A stretch of 64,000 nt of DNA from Candidatus Omnitrophota bacterium (GCA_018812925.1 JAHJCU010000004.1:165621-229620), one strand, 5' to 3'. Shown: positions 8,078-17,999, numbered from the stretch's first letter. Numbers and translations: made by a program. The notes: a model not told the origin generated them from the sequence alone.

Positions 8078-10024
8078 TTAACCTCCTTGCTTCCCTCTTT
8101 CTGTTTCCAATCCAAGAGGGAAAATATCCGGTAAAGAACCTTTTTGCATATCCATTATAATTACATCTCTATTGCTGTCGGGAGAAATTACGATATATTT
8201 CTTGGGAGAAATTAAACTGTTATCAAGAGTTTTTAGATAATAACGATATTTAAAAATGAGAGGGTTTTCACGATATGCTTCAAGTTTTTTCTTGAACTCT
8301 TCTCCTCTTGCCTCCGATTCTAATGTTCTTATAAGTTTATAAGATTCTGCTCTGACTTTAATGATCAAGGCAGCATAGTCTACAAGAGTAAGATCTCTAT
8401 TGGAGTAAGCTTCCGCCCCGAGGATAGATGCCTCCTTTTTTTCCATCGCACCGACAACTTTTTCGAAGCTGGGAGCTACATCCAAGGGAGGATGAATACT
8501 CTCGAAACTTACCGATATTATTTCTACGCCGAGTTCTTTTTTATCTGCCTCGTCTTGAACGTTTTCTTTAAGAATATTTGCTAGAGGAAGTCTGTTGGCA
8601 TTCAAAATGTCAAAAAAATCGACATTCATTACCATTTTGGTAAACTGGTTATATATAATCCCGTCAAGAACTCTTTCCGGCTCGGAATGTTTATATGCAT
8701 AGTCAAATAAATCGGCGGAGTTGATTTTATAATAAACCCATATCGCTCCTGCCAAAAAGTTTATAGGAACTGTTTCGCTTGTCTCACCTGCCCGCCCAAC
8801 AAGTTCGTTGGCAGGCGCGGAAGAATCCGCTTTTTCGAGTAGCAAAGAAGAACTTATCGTCGCAATTTCCTGGCTGGCAATTATCCAGTTAAATTCTTCT
8901 TCATAATGTCTTTCCGTCCACAAAACTCTTTCTCCTTCTTCCCCTCTTACCCCCACACGAACCCGTTTAATTCTGTCAACATCATAAATTTTCGATTTCC
9001 CTATTGGGAATGGGAATTTAAGATGTAGCCCCGGGCCAAATAACTTCGGCTCGCCTTTTTCGCTTATGGGCTTGCCTAAAAATTCTATAAAAGCTTTTTC
9101 ATAGGGTTGCACAATCACAATAGATGTAAGGATATATAGCAAGAATGCCCAGAGCATAAATAATGGGACCATTCTATTTTTTACGAATTGATAAAACCAA
9201 GTTTGAGTGATTCGAAAACCGAATTGGACATCGACTATTTCCGAGAAGGATGGGATAACTTCTTCAGGAGTAGACAAAAAATAATAAATCCTGGAATCAA
9301 AAAATGTGCGACTTTTAGTTCCCGTTGTTCTATAAAATGACACCAAAATGTTGAGAAGATATTCAATCCCGGCGAGCATAAGGAAAAATAAGAGAGCGTA
9401 AAATACAAACCATTCTACTTTTATAAGGTTAAAATATCTAAAAGCAATAGAAATCGCTATAAGGAAAGTAAACAGCGCGTTAACTCCAAGATAGGTTCCC
9501 ATAGCGCTAAGGTCGTTTAATTGTTTTTCTTTAGACATGCCAAGGATATAACGAGAGAATACAAAGATAACAAAAGTTAGCCCTATAAGGGGAAAACAAA
9601 TTGCTAGATTTGCTTCATAGTCAATCGGTCTTCCGCGGAAATAAGATAGTGCTCTAAAAACTACATAAATCAGAGCACTTGAAACAAGAAATCCCAGTAT
9701 AGGCATCGCCCATTTTTCCGTATGGCGCAATCGAACACGGGATATAAGAATAGTGCTTTCATCGTCTTGAAAGATTCTGCCTTCTCTTTTAGTAAGCTCT
9801 TCAACTTCTTCTTTTTCAAGTGATTCTCTGTACCTTTGATGGAAAACAAGCAAAAAGATAGCAAAAATCGGTATTCCTATTAAGACGTGGAAAGTTTCCA
9901 ATAAAATAAGCGGAGATTTTACGCGAGTAAATAAAAAGTAAAATATAAGCGCGAGAACAATTTGGAATAAACAGGCAGCTAAAGCTGTTTGAAATCCTTT
10001 TTTAAATCTATTTTTATCTTCCAT
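8078..10024 (-). CDS. hflK: HflK-like protein with extra multi-span membrane domain
   Basis: A 648-residue protein, far longer than usual HflK (about 420). The N-terminal 320 residues contain about six to eight hydrophobic segments, including two near 18-65 and others at 115-250, which HflK normally lacks. A further span (about 285-310) leads into the Band 7 domain ('QPYEKAFIEFLGKPISEKGEPKLFGPGLHLKFPFP'). The C-terminal part has the usual charged helix. An in-frame GC-rich palindrome at 8787-8820 encodes about 'SSAPANELVGRAGE' inside the Band 7 domain. It begins the SPFH trio and is 73 bases upstream-coupled to the permease at 10098. The extra membrane module is the odd point. Confidence 0.8.
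   Translation of the reverse strand: MEDKNRFKKGFQTALAACLFQIVLALIFYFLFTRVKSPLILLETFHVLIGIPIFAIFLLVFHQRYRESLEKEEVEELTKREGRIFQDDESTILISRVRLRHTEKWAMPILGFLVSSALIYVVFRALSYFRGRPIDYEANLAICFPLIGLTFVIFVFSRYILGMSKEKQLNDLSAMGTYLGVNALFTFLIAISIAFRYFNLIKVEWFVFYALLFFLMLAGIEYLLNILVSFYRTTGTKSRTFFDSRIYYFLSTPEEVIPSFSEIVDVQFGFRITQTWFYQFVKNRMVPLFMLWAFLLYILTSIVIVQPYEKAFIEFLGKPISEKGEPKLFGPGLHLKFPFPIGKSKIYDVDRIKRVRVGVRGEEGERVLWTERHYEEEFNWIIASQEIATISSSLLLEKADSSAPANELVGRAGETSETVPINFLAGAIWVYYKINSADLFDYAYKHSEPERVLDGIIYNQFTKMVMNVDFFDILNANRLPLANILKENVQDEADKKELGVEIISVSFESIHPPLDVAPSFEKVVGAMEKKEASILGAEAYSNRDLTLVDYAALIIKVRAESYKLIRTLESEARGEEFKKKLEAYRENPLIFKYRYYLKTLDNSLISPKKYIVISPDSNRDVIIMDMQKGSLPDIFPLGLETERGKQGG
8787..8820. repeat. 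In-frame GC-rich palindromic element (hflK copy)
   Basis: This 34-base segment begins CCTGCCCGCC and ends TTGGCAGGCGCGG, with CCAAC and GTTGG pairing internally. It is much richer in G and C than its surroundings and shares its ends with the elements in addA, pfk, coaBC and valS. It is a multiple-of-three insertion in the hflK reading frame, giving an Ala/Gly/Pro-rich loop. Whether the homologues lack it needs an alignment. Confidence 0.6.
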
Positions 10025-10097
10025 TGATTAACCTTAATCCGTCAGAAATTTATTTTTTATTGCGATTTTTTGCTGTATTATATACTTCTTGAAACTT

Positions 10098-11060
10098 CTA
10101 TCTTCCGCCAGAAACTTCTCTATTTTCCAATATGCTCCAGGTTAAAAAAAGCATGCCTGCACAATACAGAAAAACGTATTTTAACACATTCCAAAAATAA
10201 GCAATGGGAATGTATTCTTTTTTTGTCCAGAATTCTTCTATCCAGAAAACTTGAAAATTAGGGATAATTGAATAGACGATTCTTATCCCCGGATTATGCA
10301 ATAAACCGCCTAAAAACCAGTTTGATACAAGTCCCAAAGCAAAAATCAAAAAAGTAAATGTCAATGTAAAAAAAACATTGCCTTTCAATGCCAACAGCGA
10401 AGCAATCGGACAAATAAGAACACTACTCATCCATAAAAGTATAATCGGATAAAATAAGTCCATCTGAAGAGGAGCTTTACTCATAAACCACAGAATGGAT
10501 AAAGAAATTACAAGAAAAATGCTAAACAAAATTATGAAACTGGAAGCGAAATTTTTATCCGCGTAATAATTTGCCGCGGCGGCTACAAGCGCTGCTCCTA
10601 TTAACGGTAGAAATTCAAACCAAAGAGTATGATAGTTGACGTCACTCCAAGTTGCTTCTGGAACACCTACCTCCAATGTCATTATAAGAGCGCATATCAG
10701 GGGAATAAAGGCAAGAATCAATGCCAATGCCACCGCGCAAAACTTTGATAAAAGAAAAGTAAAACGCGATAAAGGTTTACTCAAAAGCAGTGTAGTCGTT
10801 TTGTCTTCTATCTCGCCACCGACTATGGAAGAAGTAGCAAGAACGCTGACTAATAATCCAACAAGAAAAATAGTAGCCATATTTGTATCTATTAAGAATT
10901 TTTCAGCGTCAAAAAATGTGAACATTGTAAAAGCTGGAGTGGAAACTATAAACAGATACGCTCCTACAATCGCAAGATAAAAAAATGACTGCCTGATAAT
11001 ATTCTTAAACGAAACATGAATTAAAGACGGTAAAGCTCGCATAGGGCGAAATTGTAACAT
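10098..11060 (-). CDS. ABC-2 type transporter permease
   Basis: A 320-residue protein with about six hydrophobic segments. After the first span and loop comes 'SSIVGGEIEDKTTTLLLSKPLSRFTFLLSKFCAV', the conserved ABC-2 'E-x-x-x-G-T...LLSKPLSR' element that precedes span 3. It heads the long minus-strand operon running to 352, so it probably pairs with the ATPase at 3327 and the second permease at 1931. A start seven codons later (MRALPS) is also possible. The 168 bases upstream (11061-11228) hold the likely promoter for the operon and nothing else that I can support. Confidence 0.75.
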   Translation of the reverse strand: MLQFRPMRALPSLIHVSFKNIIRQSFFYLAIVGAYLFIVSTPAFTMFTFFDAEKFLIDTNMATIFLVGLLVSVLATSSIVGGEIEDKTTTLLLSKPLSRFTFLLSKFCAVALALILAFIPLICALIMTLEVGVPEATWSDVNYHTLWFEFLPLIGAALVAAAANYYADKNFASSFIILFSIFLVISLSILWFMSKAPLQMDLFYPIILLWMSSVLICPIASLLALKGNVFFTLTFTFLIFALGLVSNWFLGGLLHNPGIRIVYSIIPNFQVFWIEEFWTKKEYIPIAYFWNVLKYVFLYCAGMLFLTWSILENREVSGGR

Positions 11061-11228
11061 ATTTTAAAAATGAAAAAAAGTAAGTTAAACTTGTGTATTA
11101 ATCTAAAAGAGAGCCAACTGCATTATAAAAAAACAAACTCATATAATTATTAGACAAATTTTTTATTGAATTCTTTGGGGCCGTTGGAAATATTTTTTTA
11201 AATAATCAAATCAATCGGAAAGCTGTTA

Positions 11229-14200
11229 TTATACTTGTTCTATTCTTTTGCCCTTTGGATTGTCCAACCAGATAAGATAACATTTAATTTTTTTGTCGGG
11301 ATAGATTTTTGAAACACCGAGTTTATAATCCCGCATCTGTTTAAGATATTGCTTATTTCTGCTTGAATTGTTGTATGCAGGCTTGTCCGCCGAGTTTTTG
11401 ATAGCGGGCTTTTCGCCTGTTTTATAATCTATGACTTCTATCAAATCGTCTCTTATAAGTAGTCGGTCTGTTCTTTTCAAAATCCCGACTTTGGTTTTTT
11501 TAAAATAAATAGGTGTTTCAATTTTAACCTTTACTTTATCGTCTAAATTAAAGATGAACTCTAAATCTTTATCCGTTAAAATATCTTTTAATAAGGGCTC
11601 CAATTTTTCGGCAATTTCTTTTTGTTCTTCCTGACTGCGCGAATACATTTTCTTTGTATTGTCTATCGCGAGATGAATAGTTTCTTCAAGATTTCTTTCG
11701 TTTACTTTCTCTATCTTTGAAAGAGCATAATGACAGATTTCCCCCCATTTTAAAATATTTCTTTGTTCGTCCGATATAATTGCTTTTTCCTTTATGGGAA
11801 TGATAATTTTTTTTTGCTTTGGATAAAAAGCAAATTTCTCGATTTTTACGAAAGATTTTCTTTTCTTTTTCGTAGATTTTTCACAATCTTGTATGTGTCC
11901 AACCTTATAAATATTGTTTTCCATACTTATTTTTGCGGACTTGGTTATAAAATCAAACCATGTTTTCGATAAGCGATTGTTGTCGTAGCCTATTATCCAC
12001 AATCCTTCTTTGGCTCGGGTCATGGCCACATAAAGATTGTTTAATTCATCGTCATAGACACGTTTTTTCTCGTCCTGAAAGATCTCTTTTTGGAATAATT
12101 TAAGCAGAATATCTTTTCTGTAGTAGATATTATTTAATGTAAATTCAGCGCTTGTTTTGCCGTATTCAAATACGAACTGGTCGTTTTCTATTCCTTCCAT
12201 ATTCCATACGGTTTCTGGAAGCAATACAACGGGAAATTCCAATCCTTTGGCTTTATGGCAGGTAAGAATTTGCACCCCGTTAATTTCGCTTCCTGAAAAT
12301 TCTAATGTTTGTCTATACTGTTGCAGATATTCAATGAACGATGACAGAGAATTTCTTTTCTCGTTTTCGAATTTATAGGCAAGTTCCAATAATGCAGAAA
12401 AAGCGCCGCTATGTTTATAATGTCCCATGACATTCAACAGGGAATATATAAAGGAAATTAATTCATAGGGGCTGACAAAGTCGCAAATTTCCAATATTTT
12501 TTGCAGTTTCTTAGTTGCTTGCCAATCGGGATATTTGTTTTTCAAAGTTTCCAAAAGTCCATAGCCTTTTTTTGTTCTCAAGGTTTCTATTCTTTTTTCT
12601 TCAATACAAAATAGCGGTGAAAGCAATACCAAAGAAAGATAAAAATCCTCGCAAGGATTAGTTAGCCATCTTAGAAGATTTATAACGTCGCAAATTCCTT
12701 CCTGATAAATAAGAGACGATTTGGATTCGCTTTTCGTGGGTATTCCGGCTTCTTCCAAAATTTTAGAAAGTTTAATGCCTGTTTGGTTTCTGCGTACTAA
12801 TAAAGCAATATCGTTATAATCAAACCCTTTCTTCTTCAAGGTTTTGATTATCTTTATTACTTTTGATCCAGAGGCTTTTGCGCCTTCTTTTTGCCCATAT
12901 TCGCCAATGTTTTCCACAACAACCCAGCCACCTTGTTCTTGCTCTGAACTCTTGCCCGCTTCACAGCAATCTCGGTTAGGGATTTGCATGGATTTCATAG
13001 GCTGATGTCCAGGAACAAAAGAAAACACACTGTTAATGAAACTTACTATTTCTTCTTTACTTCGATAGTTTTCGCTAAGACATTCAGATTGTATTTTGCC
13101 GGGAAATTTATTTTTTATATGGTCAAATAGTCGGCTTTCTCCGCCTCTAAAGCGATAAATAGATTGATTGGGATCGCCCACATAAAAAAAACTGTGATTT
13201 TGTCCGGCTATGATTTCTTCCACAATCGGTTCCAATATTTCCCATTGAATTATTGAGGTGTCTTGAAACTCGTCTATCAAAAGATGCTCTATCTGGCTTG
13301 AAGATTTAAAGTATAGATACTCTTTTGTTTGACTGTTCGACAAAGCTTTTAACGCATAATTTTCAAGATCGCTGAAAGTAACTACATTTACATCTTTTTT
13401 CGCATCTTGGAACCTATTGTGGATGGCAAAAAAAAGTTTAAGATTATCAAAGAGAAGTTTGCGATTATTCAAAAGTGCAAATTCTTTCGCCCGACAGTAT
13501 ATTGATAAGGCTATACTTTTTAATTCTGGACCTATTCGAAGGTTTTCTTTTAATTTTTTAAAGTAATTTTTATTAAACAGGTCCATTATTTCCTCTATCA
13601 AATCTTCCTTTGCCCTGCATTTGAAGAGACGCTCTATCGTTTCTATTTTTTTTTCTAAATTTTTATTGTTGCCACAGTCGCTGTTTTTTAAAAGCTTGAT
13701 GATTTTGAAACAATCTTGTTGTAAACAGACAATATCAATAGAGGGTTTTTCTTCTTTGAAATTTTCAAGCCATGAACCCCTGCCCGACAAAATTTGGCAG
13801 GCGGGAGAGCAAGCTCGGTTCATGGTAAGAATTTCTCTTATTTCAAGCATGCGGGGAAGCAGTGATAAAAACATATTTTTTATGGTGTTTTTTGTATCGC
13901 GATGTTTCTTGCCTAAGACTTCGTTTATCAACGTCTTGTAGTCCGATTTATCTATGGCATTGTTTAAGAATTCGTCTATAACTTTGTCGATTAAGATATT
14001 CTCTTCAGCTGTTTCTATTATTCTAAAATCCGGCAAAACATCTGCCTGAAAAGGGATTGTTTTTAATATGGAATTCAAAAACGAATGGATGGTGGAAACG
14101 TTGAAGTCAGAAAAATTCGAAAGAAGTTGATGTTTTAGACGTCGAGCTTTTTTCGTTATATCTTTAAAGCGGAGTTCGAATGTTTCCGCGATTTCTCTTT

Positions 14201-14504
14201 CTTCCTCATCTGTCAAATTCCCGCTTGCTTGATTCTGCAAGAAGCAGGCAGGTTGCCGGACAGGTTCAACAAATTTTTCTCGAGTGCATAATATGTCTAA
14301 GTAACGGACTATGCGCTCCTGCATCTCTCGAGATGCCTTGTTTGTAAATGTCAGTGCGTATATAGATGCAATATTTTCATATTTTAGATACAGGTCCAAA
14401 AAACGCAAAGACAGAGTGCGGGTTTTTCCGGTTCCTGCAGACGCTAAAAGAGCTAAATTTGTGTTTGCGTCAAATAGAGTTTTTTGCATGTGGATGGGAA
14501 ACAA
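11229..14504 (-). CDS. addA: AddA/RecB-type helicase-exonuclease subunit
   Basis: A 1091-residue UvrD/RecB superfamily protein for double-strand break processing. Walker A ASAGTGKT lies at residues 21-28, motif II is LLIDEFQDTS, followed by the UvrD signature 'YVGDPNQSIYRFRGG', and later 'TCHKAKGLEFPVVLLPE' and 'LYVAMTRAKEGLWI'. The C terminus carries a PD-(D/E)XK nuclease core with 'IEVIDYKTGEKP', so the nuclease looks intact. No addB, recC or recD gene is adjacent, so the partner must be elsewhere. Two GC-rich palindromes interrupt the coding frame without breaking it, at 13770-13825 and 14220-14252. AddA versus RecB cannot be settled from sequence alone. Confidence 0.88.
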   Translation of the reverse strand: MFPIHMQKTLFDANTNLALLASAGTGKTRTLSLRFLDLYLKYENIASIYALTFTNKASREMQERIVRYLDILCTREKFVEPVRQPACFLQNQASGNLTDEEEREIAETFELRFKDITKKARRLKHQLLSNFSDFNVSTIHSFLNSILKTIPFQADVLPDFRIIETAEENILIDKVIDEFLNNAIDKSDYKTLINEVLGKKHRDTKNTIKNMFLSLLPRMLEIREILTMNRACSPACQILSGRGSWLENFKEEKPSIDIVCLQQDCFKIIKLLKNSDCGNNKNLEKKIETIERLFKCRAKEDLIEEIMDLFNKNYFKKLKENLRIGPELKSIALSIYCRAKEFALLNNRKLLFDNLKLFFAIHNRFQDAKKDVNVVTFSDLENYALKALSNSQTKEYLYFKSSSQIEHLLIDEFQDTSIIQWEILEPIVEEIIAGQNHSFFYVGDPNQSIYRFRGGESRLFDHIKNKFPGKIQSECLSENYRSKEEIVSFINSVFSFVPGHQPMKSMQIPNRDCCEAGKSSEQEQGGWVVVENIGEYGQKEGAKASGSKVIKIIKTLKKKGFDYNDIALLVRRNQTGIKLSKILEEAGIPTKSESKSSLIYQEGICDVINLLRWLTNPCEDFYLSLVLLSPLFCIEEKRIETLRTKKGYGLLETLKNKYPDWQATKKLQKILEICDFVSPYELISFIYSLLNVMGHYKHSGAFSALLELAYKFENEKRNSLSSFIEYLQQYRQTLEFSGSEINGVQILTCHKAKGLEFPVVLLPETVWNMEGIENDQFVFEYGKTSAEFTLNNIYYRKDILLKLFQKEIFQDEKKRVYDDELNNLYVAMTRAKEGLWIIGYDNNRLSKTWFDFITKSAKISMENNIYKVGHIQDCEKSTKKKRKSFVKIEKFAFYPKQKKIIIPIKEKAIISDEQRNILKWGEICHYALSKIEKVNERNLEETIHLAIDNTKKMYSRSQEEQKEIAEKLEPLLKDILTDKDLEFIFNLDDKVKVKIETPIYFKKTKVGILKRTDRLLIRDDLIEVIDYKTGEKPAIKNSADKPAYNNSSRNKQYLKQMRDYKLGVSKIYPDKKIKCYLIWLDNPKGKRIEQV
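13770..13825. repeat. In-frame GC-rich palindromic element with outer stem (addA copy 1)
   Basis: The core at 13779-13805 reads CCTGCC...TTTGGCAGGCGGG. It is enclosed by a perfect nine-base inverted repeat CCATGAACC (13770-13778) and GGTTCATGG (13817-13825). It is translated in addA as part of 'NRACSPACQILSGRGSW'. The core strongly resembles the two free copies between genes near 23950 and 24036. Confidence 0.65.
14220..14252. repeat. In-frame GC-rich palindromic element (addA copy 2)
   Basis: This 33-base segment differs from the valS element (reverse strand) at three positions by eye and has the same length. It begins CCCGCTTGCTTG and ends AAGCAGGCAGG. In addA it is read as 'PACFLQNQASG', compared with 'PACLLLQEAGR' in valS, so the two copies are read in the same frame and orientation. 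Confidence 0.75.
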
Positions 14505-14596
14505 AATTCAGAAATCAGATTACAATGGTCAGATATCAGTTATAAGTTTTTCGCAGTTCTCTGTATTCTGTCATCTGTTATCTGTCTTCTGTTTAT
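14500..14596. repeat. Degenerate mirrored repeat, CAGAAT/CTGTTATCTGTCTTCTG type
   Basis: Spacer between the phosphohexomutase and addA. It holds short-period units such as TTCAGAAATCAGATT and GTCAGATATCAG followed by the opposite-strand units CTGTATTCTGTCATCTG and TTATCTGTCTTCTG, giving a long imperfect hairpin. The unit closely matches that between the two tRNAs at 62511-62590. Confidence 0.6.
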
Positions 14597-15961
14597 TTAT
14601 ATTTCAACAGTAATAAACGGATATTCTTCCAGTTTCTTTTTTACTTCGCTCTTTATTTTGTCGAGTTCTTGCTCGTTTTTGGCTTCAAATCTTAAAACCA
14701 GCATGGGTTGAGTATTTGACGCCCTGACTAGACCCCAGCCGTTTTCAAAAAGAATTCTTACACCGTCTATATCTATAGTTTTGTATCTTTTTTTGAAGTA
14801 TTCTTTTAACTCATCAACAACTCTAAATTTTTCTTTTTCGGGACAATCAACTCTTATTTCAGGTGTGGAAAAATATGAAGGGATTTCATCAAGTAATTCA
14901 GAAAATTTTTTATCACTTTTCGAGAGAATGTCAAGAAGTCTTAAAGAAGCAAGAATCGCATCGTCAAACCCCAAATAATTGTCCTTAAAAACCATGTGCC
15001 CACTCATTTCTCCGGCAAGTAAAGCACCTGTTTCTTTCATTTTTTCTTTGATTAGGGAATGTCCCGTTTTCCACATTATTGCGTCACCGCCATATTTTTC
15101 AATATATTCTACAGTTGCCTGTGAGCATTTTACATCCATAATTATTTTAGCTTTAGGATGTCGAGAAAGTATTTCCCTTGCATATAAACACAATAGTTTG
15201 TCCCCCCAAACTATTCTGCCTTTATCATCAATTGCTCCTATTCTGTCAGCATCCCCGTCATAACCAATGCCAAGATCTGCATTCTGTTTTTTAACTTCAT
15301 CTATCAAATTTTCCATATATTCAGGTATAGTTGGGTCGGGCAAATGGTTAGGGAAATTACCGTCAGGCTCCAGATAAAGATAAGATGGGTTAATGTTTAA
15401 TTTTTTCATTAAGGAAGGCAGTATAAAGCCCGCGGTTCCATTACCTGCATCAATTATAATTTTTAAGTTCGGTCTAATATTTGTATTTCTTATAATGAAC
15501 TGAACATATTCATTTTTAGGGTCTTTTTTTGTAAGATTGCCACTACCTTTCTGGAAACTGTTATCTTCAATAATTTGTCTTAATTTTTGTATTTCGTCGC
15601 CATAAATAGAGCTCAAACCTTTACAAATTTTGAATCCGTTATACTCTGCCGGGTTATGGCTACCTGTCAACATTACCCCTCCGGTTTGAGAATATAAATG
15701 TATGGAAAAATAAAGAACGGGAGTCGGCAGCGTCCCGACATCTATTACATCGCAACCCGTAGATAAGATGCCTTCAATAAGCGCTTTTGCCAATAAGGGA
15801 GAACTTTTGCGGTTATCTTGCCCAACTACTATTTTGTTCCCATATTTCTGTAGATAAGTGCCAACGGCTTTCCCGATGTTTTTTGCTGCTTCTTCGGTTA
15901 AATCTTTCCCAACCAACCCTCTTATATCATACTCGCGAAAAATATATGGATTTATTTCCAT
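14597..15961 (-). CDS. Phosphomannomutase/phosphoglucomutase
   Basis: A 454-residue alpha-D-phosphohexomutase that moves phosphate between C1 and C6 of mannose or glucose phosphate for cell-surface sugar synthesis. Key sites are all present: catalytic Ser101 in TGSHNP, the metal loop DGDADR at 235-240, the sugar-binding loop 'GEMSGHM', and the C-terminal phosphate loop 'RASNTQPMLVLRFEA'. Length is usual for the AlgC/ManB family. It lies 30 bases downstream of fabH on the same strand and may be cotranscribed with the rpmF-plsX-fabH group. Substrate preference between mannose and glucose phosphate cannot be read from the sequence. Confidence 0.93.
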   Translation of the reverse strand: MEINPYIFREYDIRGLVGKDLTEEAAKNIGKAVGTYLQKYGNKIVVGQDNRKSSPLLAKALIEGILSTGCDVIDVGTLPTPVLYFSIHLYSQTGGVMLTGSHNPAEYNGFKICKGLSSIYGDEIQKLRQIIEDNSFQKGSGNLTKKDPKNEYVQFIIRNTNIRPNLKIIIDAGNGTAGFILPSLMKKLNINPSYLYLEPDGNFPNHLPDPTIPEYMENLIDEVKKQNADLGIGYDGDADRIGAIDDKGRIVWGDKLLCLYAREILSRHPKAKIIMDVKCSQATVEYIEKYGGDAIMWKTGHSLIKEKMKETGALLAGEMSGHMVFKDNYLGFDDAILASLRLLDILSKSDKKFSELLDEIPSYFSTPEIRVDCPEKEKFRVVDELKEYFKKRYKTIDIDGVRILFENGWGLVRASNTQPMLVLRFEAKNEQELDKIKSEVKKKLEEYPFITVEI

Positions 15962-15990
15962 GGATTTTTATACTCCTTCTATTAATTTTA

Positions 15991-16977
15991 TTACCATCTT
16001 AAAAGGACAGCACCCCATGTCAATCCCCCACCAAAAGCATCAAGTAAAATAAGGTCGCCCTTTTTTATCCTTCCTGCCCTTAGAGCTTCATTCAATGCAA
16101 TAGGTATGGTAGCGGCAGAAGTATTGCCGTACTTATTCACATTTATGAATACCTTTTCCTTCGGGATACCGACTCTTTTTGCCGTTGCGTTTATTATTCT
16201 AACATTTGCTTGATGAGGAATAAACAAAGCTATATCTTCGGATGTCACTTTTGCTTTCTGCATTACATCCTTGGCAGCATCTACTAATGATTTTACTGCC
16301 ACCTTGAATAATTCATTGCCTTGCATTCTTAAATAATGCATTTTTTCGTCTATTGTCTCGTGTGTTGCAGGATTGCGAGAACCTCCTGCAGGTAAATAAA
16401 GTAATTTCCCTGCCGAACCTATTGCTCCTAAAGAGGAAGCCAACAATCCTTCGTTTTCGCAGTCGCAAGATGTTACAACAACTGCGCCTGCGCCATCGCC
16501 CAATAAGACGCAAGTTCCTCTATCTTCCCAATTAGTAATTTTAGATAATGTTTCTGCAGCTACTAAAAGAACTTTTTTATATTGTCCTTGACAGATTAAA
16601 GAGTGGCATACAACTAATCCATAGACAAATCCCGAACAAGCAGCTGAAATATCCAAAGCCGCCGCATTTTCAGCGCCCAACTTGTCTTGGATTATACACG
16701 CAGTAGAAGGGAAAGACATATCGGGAGTAATAGTGGCAACCAATATTAAATCCAGCTCTTTCGGATCTACGGAAGCGTCCTCAAGCGCTTTTTTAGCAGC
16801 TTCTATTCCTAAATCCGAAGTCGCTTGATCTTTTCTTGCAATCCTTCTTTCTTTAATTCCTGTTCTTTCTGTTATCCATTCATCGGTTGTATCGACTATT
16901 TTTTCAATATCGACATTGGTAAGAATTTTTTCCGGCAAATACGAACCCACACCTATAATTTTTATATTCTTTGGCAT
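15991..16977 (-). CDS. fabH: Beta-ketoacyl-ACP synthase III
   Basis: A 328-residue enzyme that starts fatty acid chains by condensing an acyl-CoA with malonyl-ACP. The catalytic triad is visible: Cys114 in 'DISAACSGFVYG', His255 in 'PHQANVRI' and Asn285 in 'NKYGNTSAA'. The C terminus 'DAFGGGLTWGAVLLRW' is typical. It overlaps plsX by one base and belongs to the widely conserved rpmF-plsX-fabH arrangement, linking membrane lipid synthesis to ribosome production. No fabD, fabG or acpP follows, so the usual extended fab cluster is broken here. Confidence 0.97.
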   Translation of the reverse strand: MPKNIKIIGVGSYLPEKILTNVDIEKIVDTTDEWITERTGIKERRIARKDQATSDLGIEAAKKALEDASVDPKELDLILVATITPDMSFPSTACIIQDKLGAENAAALDISAACSGFVYGLVVCHSLICQGQYKKVLLVAAETLSKITNWEDRGTCVLLGDGAGAVVVTSCDCENEGLLASSLGAIGSAGKLLYLPAGGSRNPATHETIDEKMHYLRMQGNELFKVAVKSLVDAAKDVMQKAKVTSEDIALFIPHQANVRIINATAKRVGIPKEKVFINVNKYGNTSAATIPIALNEALRAGRIKKGDLILLDAFGGGLTWGAVLLRW

Positions 16978-17981
16978 TATGTTTTTGTCCTTTCTGCAAT
17001 ATGATTAGATTCAAAATATTTTTGTATTTCTTTGTTTACACCTGTCTTCACTTCTTTTTCAGCCACAAGAATGCTATTTTTTATGGCATTGGGAGAAGAT
17101 GAACCGTGTGCTTTTATGCAATAACCCCTGATCCCTAATAAAGGCACACCGCCGTAAGAGGCATAGTCCAGCTTATTTTTAAAAGTTTTATATGCATCTT
17201 TTATAAAAAATGCGCCTAATTTAGGAAATATTTTTTTATCTATCTCTTTTTTGAGTAAAACCTCGAGTGTTTCGGTAAAACCCTCGATGGATTTAATAAG
17301 TATATTACCAACAAACCCGTCGCATATAATTACATCGACTTCACCTGAAAAAATATCTCTGCCTTCAATATTACCAATAAAATTAAGGTCGCTGTCTTTA
17401 AGGAGTTCGTATGTTTTCTTAACTGTTTGGTTGCCTTTCGAACTTTCTTCTCCGATATTAATCAGTCCTATTCTCGGATTTTCTTTTTCCATAATCTTTT
17501 TCGCGTAAATACTTCCCATTATTGCAAATTGAAAAAGATTTTCTGCAGAAGCGTCGACAGTTGCTCCAACATCTAAAAGCAAACTTACTCCCTTAGAAGT
17601 CGGTAAAGGACAAGGCAACGCCGCACGATCTATCCCGGGTATCAGTTTAAGATATACGGTAGCCGCCGCCACGCAAGCTCCTGTGTTTCCCGCGGTAACT
17701 ACTGCGTCAACTTCTCCGTTTTTCAACAAACCAATTGCCTTGACTATGGAAGAGTCTTTTTTCTTTCTTATGGCAAATGAAGGGGATTCGTCCATACCCA
17801 CAACTTCGGAAGCTTGGTAAATAGGAATTTTGAAAGGAGCCTTTTTTAGAAGAGGATTTATTTTTTCTTTATCGCCGACAAGAACTATTTCTTCTTTAAT
17901 TTCTTTAAGCGCAGCCAAAACACCATCTATCACTGCTTGAGGAGCATTATCTCCTCCCATTGCATCAACCGCTATTTTCAA
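16977..17981 (-). CDS. plsX: Phosphate acyltransferase PlsX
   Basis: A 334-residue protein with 'MKIAVDAMGGDNAPQAVIDG' at the start, the PlsX hallmark. Further conserved stretches are 'AVVTAGNTGACVAAA', 'LLDVGATVDASAENL' and 'CDGFVGNILIKSIEG'. The enzyme makes acyl-phosphate from acyl-ACP at the membrane surface for phospholipid synthesis. It sits between rpmF and fabH as in many bacteria. Length is normal. Confidence 0.97.
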   Translation of the reverse strand: MKIAVDAMGGDNAPQAVIDGVLAALKEIKEEIVLVGDKEKINPLLKKAPFKIPIYQASEVVGMDESPSFAIRKKKDSSIVKAIGLLKNGEVDAVVTAGNTGACVAAATVYLKLIPGIDRAALPCPLPTSKGVSLLLDVGATVDASAENLFQFAIMGSIYAKKIMEKENPRIGLINIGEESSKGNQTVKKTYELLKDSDLNFIGNIEGRDIFSGEVDVIICDGFVGNILIKSIEGFTETLEVLLKKEIDKKIFPKLGAFFIKDAYKTFKNKLDYASYGGVPLLGIRGYCIKAHGSSSPNAIKNSILVAEKEVKTGVNKEIQKYFESNHIAERTKT

Positions 17982-17999
17982 TTTGTCCTCACTTTGTCC

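Noticed and set aside
12930-12990. A possible further palindromic insertion in addA ('NRDCCEAGKSSEQ')
   Set aside because: TGCCCGCTTC is present, but the second arm is missing and no good hairpin forms.
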